NCBI GenBank assembly: GCA_022432975.1
Contig: CM039505.1
Span: 22,761,338-22,825,337, forward strand
DNA length: 64,000 bases
Direction of reading: 5' to 3'
Source of the DNA: Begonia masoniana
Taxonomy: Eukaryota > Streptophyta > Magnoliopsida > Cucurbitales > Begoniaceae
The notes under the pieces were generated by a model. That model saw only the letters and a program-made list of their open reading frames with translations, was not told the DNA's origin and searched no databases. Below, one piece after another: positions 1 through 9,603 of the stretch; position 1 is the stretch's first letter; every line of letters begins with the position of its first letter. The translations under genes and the position numbers were made by a program.

Positions 1-1200
1 TCGGAATTGCAGCAACCAAAACTGGTTCAAGGCCGCCAGTTTGATTCTCTGGCTGCCAGTGAGAATGAAGATTTTTGGAAACTACAATTCTATCCTAAAT
101 GCTTTTTATAAACTCATAAAAGCTCAAGTAACAGTTTTTATATGCAACTCATGACGCACAAAAATAACATCAGAGGAGACCCAATTTGAGGTAAATTAAA
201 GTTAAAGAAATGTGGAACAGCTACTTCAGGAAACGGAAGAAAGGCTGAAAGAATCCAAAACTTTTTTTACCCTTCAGCAACTGGCTTGGTTCTACACTAT
301 AAAAAAGCACAAATGAACATTAACAGAATCCTCCGGGGCGTAAACATTCTAACAACTAAGGTTGGTAGAACTCGCACAATAAAAAATGGCTTGTAAGGAG
401 ATATATCAGAGTAGTTACAAACTTACACATGAATTTAACTATGAGAGACAAATCAGACCGTTACAATTTGATCCCCCTAGAACAGACTGCTGAGAAAGCC
501 GATTTATTTAGCTAGAAGAAAATTGTGAGACCAGATCATCACACGATGAGGGCAATCCTAGATGAATGTGCTCAGATGGTGGTGGTTTTGATACAAATTA
601 TAAAAAAGATAATGCAATTAAGTAGCCCCTAAAGACCTGACCAGTGAAGGAGTTATAAAAATCAAGTTAGGAAGAACATACGGCTTTATCCAAGCAATGT
701 TCGACTTGGATCATTGCATTGGACAGTTCCATATAATTTACTCGAACACCACCCACCAGTTCATTTCTTCTTACTATGAAGTAAGAGGAACAAACACAGC
801 TGAAAGCTTATAAACATGTACAATTCATGAATGATGATACTTGGAAGTTTTTGCACGTATGGTACTAAAATGAATGAGATTATTGAGAAAATTATGCTTA
901 CTTCATACATATGAGAAGAGACTGTCAACAAACCCGAATATTAATTTTGATTTTCCCCAACATTAGGTAACGTTAAGAAGAAGCTCAAAGGAGATGCAGT
1001 AGAGATAGAAGAAAGATGTAAATCAAGGAAAGAGGATCTACCTGCTCAAGATCAATTCTGGATTCAATCTCGAAAATGGGTCTGGATTCAACTCCACGAA
1101 GTCGTCCACAAATTATTCTAGTACAGACAAACACTATAAACGTTGCACTTAAACCAAAGCCAATAACAGTAGTAATTAAGTTCATCCCTGCTCCTATCAT
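1..1200 (-). CDS. RING-H2 finger protein (ATL58/59-like E3 ubiquitin ligase), 5' part only
   Basis: The sequence shows a two-exon minus-strand structure. Exon 1 is 1042..1200 (53 codons), starting at an ATG that reads MIGAGMN. The donor is AG|GTAGAT at 1042/1041. The acceptor is TTCTCACTGGCAG, just before position 52. Exon 2 (52..1) continues in phase as PENQTGGLEPVLVAAIP and leaves the window. Exon 1 encodes one membrane helix (residues about 8-27) followed by a basic stretch and IESRIDLEQ. Plant ATL-type RING-H2 ligases have this plan: a short N-terminus, one helix, a GLEP-like motif, then the RING-H2 domain, which here would lie off the window. Family members are membrane-anchored E3 ligases. 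An upstream in-frame ATG at 1315..1317 would add 39 very hydrophobic residues; I prefer 1200 because the family starts close to the helix. The assignment rests on recalled similarity, since the RING itself is not visible. Confidence 0.72.
53..1041 (-). other. Intron of the RING-H2 gene
   Basis: This 989-bp AT-rich interval lies between the GT donor (plus-strand AC at 1040..1041) and the CAG acceptor (plus-strand CTG at 53..55). Removing it keeps the reading frame between IDLEQ and PENQTGG. No long coding frame or repeat is evident inside it. Confidence 0.65.
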
Positions 1201-3549
1201 CTTCAAAATCCCACCAGAAACTAAAAGAAAGGAAACCCACCAAAACAGAACCCCAAATGACCAAACAGATAAAAAATCATAAAGAACTAAAAAGAAGAAG
1301 AAGAAGAACAACAACAAAAGGAGTGGTTGGAACCCAGATCAGGAATCTCCGAGAAACGGTAAGAAAAGAATGTCTACAAGCAAATTGGTCAAAAAGACCT
1401 ATCAATTAAGTAAAAAAAAACAAAAACCATGGGAGTCTAATCGGTTTAGGTGGCCTGAAAAGTTAATAGAAACGATCAGAGGATGAATGGAGGGTGAGGA
1501 TGAGAGGATAGCGTTGAGGAAAGAGGACGACAGTTCTGTTTCTTGTCCTTCGATTAGCTTTCCTGGGGGTCCATTTCAAGTGCGGGACCAGCAAAGTTAA
1601 GAGGGTCATCATCATCTGACGGTAAAGGGGGAAAGGATTGACAACTATGGCCGCAAGACCCAACGGTGAAAATGTGGATTTGGTGAGAATCTTATGAATC
1701 ATTTGTCTTTCGACTCTTTCTATAGTGTAAATAAGATGAAGTTGGCAACCTTGCCCATTCTGGACAAGGCATACTACACGTGGGGAAAGGTAGAAATAAG
1801 TCTTCTGCGGAGACCTATGCTTTACAGGGCTTTTGTCCTAATATGAATCTTGAGCAAGGTTGACTCTGGTAGTCCTACTTCTTGATAGTCCTCCCCCGGT
1901 GGCTATCTTGCAACTATAATGAACTAACAAATAGCATGGTATTGTAGGCCCTACAATGTTAGAGCGTTCTTAATGTTTAGCGATAGGGAGAGAGACTAAT
2001 AATCTTTCATAAAAATTTCCTGAGATATGATAGATCCGTTGAACAACTAATTGCCGATAGATCCATTGAAGAATTGATTAATCAAACGAATAAAATAAAG
2101 ATAAAGTTTGTAACCAATAACCAACTTTTATAGAGTTCACATCTTTTCACTAAAGATCAATCTGACTCATTTCCATTATGTTAAGAATGAACGTATTATA
2201 GCAACAGTTGTTATCTCACAACGTCAGCATCATTATAAGAAAGTGAGTAAAGAGATTTTGTAATCAATTTGTAATTTTTAGTAATTAGTAATAATATAAT
2301 TCACGTCTTTTAAATAAAGATTACTTTGACTCATTGTCTCAGGATAAGAATGAACGGATAACATCTATTAATCACTCTCGTCTAAAATATAAATAAATTA
2401 CTTGAAAGTAGAAAAACATAATTGCATTATCCTCGGATGCAAGTTAAGTGTGAACGACTATGAACATCTTTTGGACAAGCATATAAAATGTGAATGACTG
2501 TTTAAAACGTTATCTATACACTTAAAATGACAATGAAGTTCTTTTTCTCTTGTGGTCAAGACTTGGATGTCACATAGATAGATGAGAGTGGACGAACTAC
2601 ATCTTGGAAACAACATAATAAGGTTAGACTTTAGATGACACAAATTTGGTTATGCATGGTACTTCCTAGTTCCTCATCTGCAGCCGTGGATGACAGTCAT
2701 CTCTACTGGCTATGGTTGTAGTGGATAAAAGATGGATTAAAATAAAAAAAATACTAAAGCATAAAAACTTTATTCTGAGTTATTATTATATAAATTATCA
2801 TTTTTATTTTGTGTAAAGAATGCAGAAAAAATAAAAGGAAGTACACCAAAGAGGAACAAAACAAAGAATAAGATGCACTCCTGACGTGCTGGATTCGTTA
2901 TAACACATGCCAATAATTAGTGGGCAGACCCATCTCTTTGCACCTACCTTTGTTCTAAATAAGCTATTTATTTTAACCAGCACTTCAAAAGACATAAGAC
3001 ACCCATAATTTTATATTAGGCGATGTACCATATTTAATGTATGTATGTATTTGTTATATATTTATGCGTTACGAGATGCATAATCTTAAATGGTTAAAAC
3101 CTAATTGTAGAAAAAGAAGTTTTGTTGAGTAATTCGATGACAGATGGGAAGTTTCCTTTTCAGTTGATTACTTTACCAAGGTTAGTGTATAGATTAAATA
3201 AGACCAGAATTTACATTTGGTTATTCACATTATTATGGCGAGATCAGTTTGGTTGTGAATCCACGTGCCTTCTAAACTCGTCTCCTGGTTTACAACATTT
3301 CTTCATCCATTCAGATGGGTCGATGTTAGAATCGGCATCTTTTATCATTGCTAATAATAATAGACGCCCACAATTTTTTTTAAAAAAGTTGATGTCATCG
3401 AGCATCCATAAGAACTCTCTAGCAATCAAGCTCAGAAACAGTACAAAAGGATTTGAAATGACCTAGTGCACCATTTTGTAGAGGTCGACTGGGGCATTGA
3501 AGAATAGTCGACCTGAGACGACTGAAAGTATGAGCTTAATTTAAATAAT
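1201..3549. other. Gene 5' flank and intergenic DNA
   Basis: The part next to the RING-H2 gene (1201..1740) is probably its 5' UTR and promoter and includes purine-rich runs. Small open frames here (for example 1463..1702 minus and 3122..3466 plus) match nothing I recognise. A diverged direct duplication is visible around 2110..2215 and 2270..2380; both copies contain an AAGAATGAACG stretch and a similar preceding sequence. No transposon terminus was recognised. Confidence 0.5.
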
Positions 3550-3730
3550 ATGATTTGCTCCGATTGTATGACGTGTCAGATATTATAGATAAAAGCTACG
3601 AGGAGTCTCGAGATGATTCCACAATAACACTAACCATAAGGGAAACCCTCCAATAAACATGCAAGGGAGATCAAAAAGCAATTACCCATATTAATCAATA
3701 TTAGAATGAAGTCATGTTAAACATAATATT
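3550..3730 (+). pseudogene. Copia gag (UBN2-type) fragment, N-terminal part
   Basis: Reading in one frame with stops gives DVSDIIDKSYEES and then DQKAITHINQY. This matches the start of the UBN2/Copia gag domain (usual pattern: a W-D-I-V-x-x-G-Y-E-E-like block, then a K-A-L-x-x-I-x-Q block). The frame continues at 27821 after the 24-kb Copia-1 insertion, where NATTAKEA follows. It is the oldest recognisable layer in the window. Similarity is from memory of the family and the fragment is heavily decayed. Confidence 0.55.
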
Positions 3731-5119
3731 TGTTAATTATTGATTTAACATTTTGATTCGGTTTGATTCAAAAGTTTTTTGAACTAGACTTGCAATAAGA
3801 TTTGTAATTAATCTATTCAAAATAGATTAGTTTCCGAGAGAACCACAAATGTATCAAACTGAAGGCCCTTCAAAAATACAGAATTAAATACTTAAGATCG
3901 ATTTACGAGGAACTTGACTTTAATCAAATTTTACCGATGGAACTAAAGTTATCAAACAAGAAATTTGACACTAACCGAACTTATGGTTAGAACCAAAGCT
4001 ATCAATTTAATCTTTTAAGTTTATACTTAAAGACCTAGTTCTTCACAAAAAATTAAATAAAAAATTCTCACAAGAAGAATTACTAAAAAATAAGTATTAG
4101 CATCTATTAAAAAATTAATCATAATTTAGGGTTACATATTTTGCGTTTAAACAGCCTAAATCAAATACTAAAAATAATCACAATATCCCTAAAGATCTTA
4201 AATTAATATAGTAAGCAATTTAGGGCTAAGAAAATTTAACTAAAACATAAAAAATAAGAAAAAAAAATCATGGAAATATGAAAATAGGAGGTAATTTCAC
4301 GGGTGGGAGCGCTGGGTCTTCTGGTGAGTGCGTAGGCAAGCGCATTGATTGGGCACGTAGTCTGGCAGGCACGCGGAGTGCATGGAGGGCATGGGGCAAA
4401 CTGTTGGATGAGCTGGCAAGGCACGCACGCAGGGCTGCATGCAAAGGGCGCACAGGCAGGACGGGGGTGCGCAAGAGAACAGTGGGTCCACAAGTGGGTG
4501 GGCGGGCGAGCGTGCTGGCCTGGTGCACGCTGATGAGAGATTGTGATGCCTCACATCTCCATGCATGGATCTTCTTGGTCATTTGCTAATTTTTCCTCCA
4601 TTGCTTCCTCATAAAACACTTATCATAATTATTGCTCATTGATCATGTTGTGATGCCTCTTTCTCTTTTATGTCCATAACCAAGCCATGTAGAGCTTTGT
4701 CTATTGGACCTCCTTTATCTTTTAATGGATTATGATTCTTGACTTTGAAATTTGTTGCACCTTGGTTCGTATCAAGTTAGAGGGTTGATAGAGGGATAAG
4801 AAAAACAAAAGAGAGAATAAGATTTGGAGTGGTGTGAGCAGAGTCAAAGAGAAAATAAGCGAGAGAGAAAAGGGTGAGAGAGATTCCTTTAGAAACATCA
4901 TTTTTCTTGTAATCTCGGGGGCATGCTGCAGGCGATGTTGTAGCGTTATAGAAATTTTTTTTTCTGGATTCTCTAATAAAATTCACTATTGGCGTTTTGT
5001 GCAGTGAACGTAGGACGATTTGATCTGAACCAGGTAAATACTTGTGTCTCTATTTCTTGTTTCACTCTTCTAATTAATTCTTGATTTATTTTCGCGGTGT
5101 GATTTATTTTATCATAACA
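3731..5119 (+). repeat. 5' LTR of Copia-1 (with internal insertion)
   Basis: The LTR begins TGTTAATTATTG and ends CATAACA. Its second half aligns well with the 3' LTR (AGAGAAAATAAGCGAGAGAG, then CTGGATTCTCTAATAAAATT and CACTCTTCTAATTAATTC). The match is broken after AGATTAGTT at about 3832 and resumes at about 4774. Confidence 0.8.
3833..4773. mobile_element. Unclassified 0.94-kb insertion inside the 5' LTR of Copia-1
   Basis: Comparison with the 3' LTR shows this stretch is extra. AGTT occurs at the left junction and again just after the right junction, as expected for a short target duplication. The insert has an AT-rich left half and a GC-rich segment (about 4295..4520) open in several frames on both strands, which I do not consider coding. 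It lacks a TG start, so it may be a truncated LTR or another transposon class. Confidence 0.5.
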
Positions 5120-5120
5120 A

Positions 5121-5138
5121 TGGTTGTGGTGAGCATGG
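5121..5138 (+). promoter_or_regulatory. Degenerate primer-binding site of Copia-1
   Basis: TGGTTGTGGTGAGCATGG lies one base after the 5' LTR. It resembles the usual TGGTATCAGAGCATGG site complementary to the 3' end of initiator tRNA-Met, with several substitutions. Its position between LTR and gag supports the call. Confidence 0.5.
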
Positions 5139-5149
5139 ATTGTTTTCTT

Positions 5150-5810
5150 TCGACTTTCGTGGCAAAATGCGAGGTTCACAAATTCATAGGCGATAATGGT
5201 TTGAGTTTATGGCATGTCAAGATGAAGACTTTCTTGGTTCATTAAGAGTTTTCTACTGCTATTGATCCCAATGGATTCAAGAAGCTTCAATTGTCTGACA
5301 GGGATAGCGCTTCTAAGATGAAGTTTAAAGTGCATAGTGCTATTTTGCAGAGTTTGATGCACGAAGCACTAAGGGAGGTCATCGAAGAAGGTTCGACGAT
5401 TTTAGTATGGTCCAAGCTTAAAGCTTTATTCATGAAAAGGTCACAAGCAAACTGTCTGTACTTGAAAAAGAAGTTGTACACAATCACAATAGAGGAATCC
5501 AAGAAGATGTGGAAACATGTTGATGATTTCAACAAAATAATCTTGGAGTTGAATAGCATCGGCGTCAAGATAGAAGAAGAGAATCAATCTATTATCCTTT
5601 GAGTTCTCTACCGAAGTAGTACGAGCATTTCATTGAAACTATGCTCTACAAAAAGCAAACCATCGCTATGATGGAAGTAAAGGCTGCACTTAATTTGAAG
5701 GAGCTCCAGCGGAAAACTGGATATAAGGAAGCTTCAGTTGGTGTGGGGAAGATTTCAAACTCGTGATCAGAAGAAATGGAAGAATAAAGCAAGATCAAAA
5801 TCCAAACAAG
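5150..5810 (+). pseudogene. Copia-1 gag, N-terminal part
   Basis: The frame reads AKCEVHKFIGDNGLSLWHVK and continues through a run open from 5291 to 5602 (MSDRDSASKMKFKV). This matches Tnt1-like Copia Gag: an F-x-G-x-N-x-x-x-W-x-x-x-M block, then the helical capsid region. Stops occur before 5291 and at about 5600. The basic linker RDQKKWKNKARSKSK runs into the solo LTR at 5811, and the CCHC knuckle resumes at 7388. Gag would assemble the virus-like particle. Confidence 0.75.
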
Positions 5811-7383
5811 TGATGTGCTTAGGGCTGGTATAGAAAGCATCTACAAGAAGCACAACCAAAACAGCAAGAATGCTCATCGGATTTACACCATAAATGGCCG
5901 AATGAGACTCCACTTCTAGAAATAATAACTTTCACAAATCAAGTTCACATACTCTAAAATTTTACAAGTGGCTAGCAAAAATATAAGTGAAATGCTCTTA
6001 AAATTTCAAGTCTAAATTCATTGTGACCAGAAAGTTATGCAGCAAACAAAACAGATATTCTGCTTCTCGGGTAAGCAGTTTTCTGGGCAGAATATTGTCC
6101 AACTTGTAAAAATGTATAACTTTTGATTAGCTGAACCAAATAAGCTGACAATTTAAGACAACCTTACTTGATATGTGGATAGTGGACTCTGCAAATTTCA
6201 AAAAGAAATTCGTAGAAATGGCCAAGTTATGGCCGGTGGAATTGATGCTACTTCAGAGACTACACGAGGAGCACCCTCAGATTATGAGACCTCCGAAATT
6301 ATAAGCAAATTCTAGCAAACGATACAAGGTTTTCCACCATTTTACTGTGATTCCAACCCTTGGGAAGGCTCGAGAAAAGGATGGCAATAAGATCCTCCAA
6401 GTAACCTTAAACTTGGTGACAATAAACAACACACTCGGTCAGATATTACACACTGATGGAGCAATGCCAACGAAGAAAACCTGAGGGAAAACTTCTAATT
6501 TTTAGAAGATGAACTTCAAGATTTTTCATTCAACTAAGTTAGGGTTACAACATGAAAAAGATGCTTAAATACCCCCCAAATGATAGCTAGGGTTTAGCCA
6601 CAAAGATGATGAAGGAGGCTCTAGAAGAGACCCTCATTGGGACACCTCATCGGCCACCTCTTGGCCTTGCTCCCTCATCTCTCTCCCATGATCAAGTACC
6701 TCATTCTACCCTCTAAATGTATCTCATTTTCACTCCAAATAAGCAGTTAGGGTTCAGCTCACAAGAGGATGAAGAAGGCTCTAGAAAAAGAGGAGGTGTT
6801 TGACCCTCATTGGCTAAGTACAATGATACTTGATTCTCTTTCTCTCTCCCACGATCAAGTGTCCTATTTTACCCTAAAAATATATCTCACTCTCCCTCAA
6901 AGTATTCAGCTATCTCTCCATCCCTCTAAGAGTTTTTAACCATGCATGCAACTAGATATTAAACTAAAGTATTTTACAAAGAAAATAAACTAGGCTCAAT
7001 TACATAATTTTCTTTAAAGAGGACAAACTCCTTCTTCAACTTGATGTGGCCGAGAATGTGCTTCCATGATATCACCTTGCTTGACTCCTCCATGTCTTGA
7101 GTGTCAATCCTCGTTTTAAATTGCTTAGGGACAAGAGTCACAACTCTTGAGTCTAGCTTGGGGTGGCCGGGGGTCGTTCTCTCCTTTGAGCTTGTTGTGG
7201 GCGAGTGGTGCTTCTCCTTCTTGATTGGCTTGATCATATGAATGCTTCCATGTTGACAAGTTGATTGGCTTTAGCTCCCTTTGGCCACCAACATCATCAC
7301 CTAAAAAATTAACAAACATATTATTTGGAGGTTCGGCCATGGTCTTGGCTTGAAATCGGAAGATGGCATCCCATGGCACATCA
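5811..7383. mobile_element. Solo LTR inserted in Copia-1 gag
   Basis: The 1573-bp insert starts TGATGTGC and ends GCACATCA, a perfect 8-bp terminal inverted repeat of the TG...CA type. Flanking pentamers are ACAAG (5806..5810) and ACAAT (7384..7388), a near-perfect target duplication. Removing it rejoins the gag basic region to its zinc knuckle. There is no internal coding region; small minus-strand frames at 6974..7379 carry no motif I know. A small non-autonomous element of another kind is possible. Confidence 0.7.
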
Positions 7384-8002
7384 ACAATGCAAGAAGTGCT
7401 TCTTTTGCAACAAAGAAGGACACTTCAGAAAGGATTGTCATGAATGGAAGCAAAGGATGAACGAGAAGAATATCGAAACCGGTGATGTCTCGGACGGGTT
7501 TTACTCTTCAGACATTCTAGTTGTATCAATGAAGAATTCTGGTGATCAATGAGTCCTTGATTGGAGGTTTTCTTTTCAAGAAGGGATTTTAAGATTTCTA
7601 GTCATGTAAAGGTGGAGAGGTGCTACTCGATAACGATAAATTGTGCACCATACAAGACACTAGTACGGTGCAGATTGTGATGTTTGATGGATGCTTTTAG
7701 AAAATTCAGAATGTGAGGTATATTCCTCATCTTATTATAACTTTTTATCAATCAACATGTTAGATGATTCTGGTTGCATTGTGAAAGTTGAAAAATTGTG
7801 CATGAAAATAATTAAAAGGTCCATGGTTTTGATGAAGGGGATTCAGGGAATAACTTATATTATTTGAACGGTGAGACTATTATTAGCAGTTCTGTAAATA
7901 TTGCTGATAATGTGGAAGAGAAAACTCGGTTATGACATTTGAGACTCAGACTTGTCAGTAAACACAGACTTCATGAATTATCGAAACAGAAGCTATTGGG
8001 TG
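7384..8002 (+). pseudogene. Copia-1 gag zinc knuckle, protease region and start of pre-integrase domain
   Basis: KCFFCNKEGHFRKDC at about 7393..7440 is a CCHC nucleocapsid knuckle with all four ligands. After a stop near 7551 the frame shows degenerate protease-region sequence (GGEVLLDNDKLC, then MFDGCF). The GAG-pre-integrase stretch HELSKQKLLG then ends at the SIRE insertion at 8003. The catalytic D-S-G of the protease is not clearly preserved. Coding resumes at 17937 (DVALSQLEFCENCALG). Confidence 0.75.
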
Positions 8003-9275
8003 TGTAGGATCGTATTGTCTAAGAGGGGGGTGAATTAGACTTATTAAAAATTATTTCCTTAATTTAAACGTTTTCTCTCTTGTATGCAATTACTAAATTA
8101 ACAGCAAACACACAGGCAAAAACAAAGTAAAAGATAGAGAGAAATTTGACACCGTAGTTTTTAACGTGGTTCGGCCAAACTTGCCTACGTCTACGCTCCA
8201 AGGCTCCCCATTGAAGATTATTTTCTTTTCCTCACGAGAAAACAAAATCGAACTTCCCGATCGTCGATCTACTGCCTTTTACAACTCAGGATTGCTCTTC
8301 ACAGGCGACAATCCACTGCCTTTATACTTTAACAGAATGGATAAAGATTTACAGCACAGACTACACTCTCACAAATATCAAATCTCCAGTTAAATTGATG
8401 AGAGGTGTAGGAAGAATAACAGAGTATCACTAAGTCTTTTTGCGTTTTAAGGTTTAGAAAGAATTTCAGCAAAAGTTATTCTCCCGAGCATCTTTCTCCC
8501 CTTTATACTCTGTCTGTAATCGGCTTCAGATCTAGAAAGCTTCTAATCTGAATATGAAAATTTTATGACCGTTAGAGAAACATCCATACATAGACAGCTA
8601 GCCGTTGTGTTTTGAAGTCGTTTTCGTTCTTCGCCATTAATGAACTGGAGTTAAGGCACTAGACGAGTATCACTGTTGCTTCACGGTATTTTAAATTTCT
8701 GGCGCTAAAACTTTGGAAGAATGCGTCATTGACCTGCCATCGGTAGATGTATATATTCAATCCTTACGGTAGATGTAAGTGGTCAACGTCACTTTCTTCT
8801 GCCGGTAGATGTCATTCTTTGCTATGCTGGCAGAAGATACTGTTCAGCAGTAGATGTTGCTTTTGAAGTACTAACGGTGGATATGTTATTCTTTGCTATG
8901 CTAGCGGAAGATACTGTTCAGCAGTAGATGTTCGGATGATCACACTGATGAGCCATCGGTAGATGTAAACTTTGTCATTTTGCTAGCGGTGGATATCTTT
9001 TCTTTTACTTCGGTAGATATGCAATACTTTATCAGTTTCAGCCCTGTTTTGCTATCAAACCCTGAGCACTTAACCAGATTTGTTAAACAACTAAAATACC
9101 TTTTCAAAGGGCATTTCCACTTAAAACCTAGAAAAATATATGATGAGGTTAATATTAAACTTATTAATCTCATCAGCATAATACATTAATCTCATATATT
9201 TAATTTAATCAAATTGCACTTCTTAAAACACATCATCAACAACATCGTTAGACTTAAACATTATTTAAGTTAACA
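8003..9275 (-). repeat. 3' LTR of SIRE-minus
   Basis: This 1273-bp LTR pairs with 16645..17931. On the minus strand it begins TGTTAACTTAAATAATG and ends CCTACA. The part at 8740..9020 holds about nine copies of a core read on plus as CGGTAGATGT (or CGGTGGATAT), spaced roughly 25-45 bp. A TATA-like TATAAAG lies on the minus strand at about 8500..8508. Confidence 0.9.
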
Positions 9276-9603
9276 ATCTCCTCCTTTTTGATGATGACAA
9301 ACTATAAGTATAAATTGATTAAATATCTTTCCCCCATAATCCTAGCTCCCCCACAACATGTGCATTCAATCCAACTTAATTTTCAAAACACAGTTCACAG
9401 TATATCAAAACTACTCAAACACATTTGCTTTAATCAGTGCTGTCCTACTTTCTCCCCCTTTAACATTATAAAAAAAAATACAGTAGAAAGCAGTCAATGA
9501 CACAACATTTGTATATTGAAGAAATTGAAAAATCAGAGTACCAAACAAAAACTTGTGCAGCTAGTGAATCTGTAAAATTGTGCACAAAAAAAAAATCTCC
9601 TAG
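9276..9603 (-). promoter_or_regulatory. Polypurine tract and 3' untranslated stretch of SIRE-minus
   Basis: Immediately inside the 3' LTR the minus strand reads AAAAAGGAGGAGAT (9276..9289), the primer for plus-strand DNA synthesis. Further G-rich tracts lie upstream on the minus strand (complements of TTTCCCCCATAA and TTCTCCCCCTTT), as also seen in SIRE-plus. Confidence 0.75.

Noticed and set aside
1463..1702. 79-codon minus frame upstream of the RING-H2 gene
   Set aside because: No recognisable domain; likely 5' UTR or promoter sequence.
4236..4589. Five overlapping open frames on both strands
   Set aside because: High GC removes stop codons in all frames; no motif or codon-bias support.
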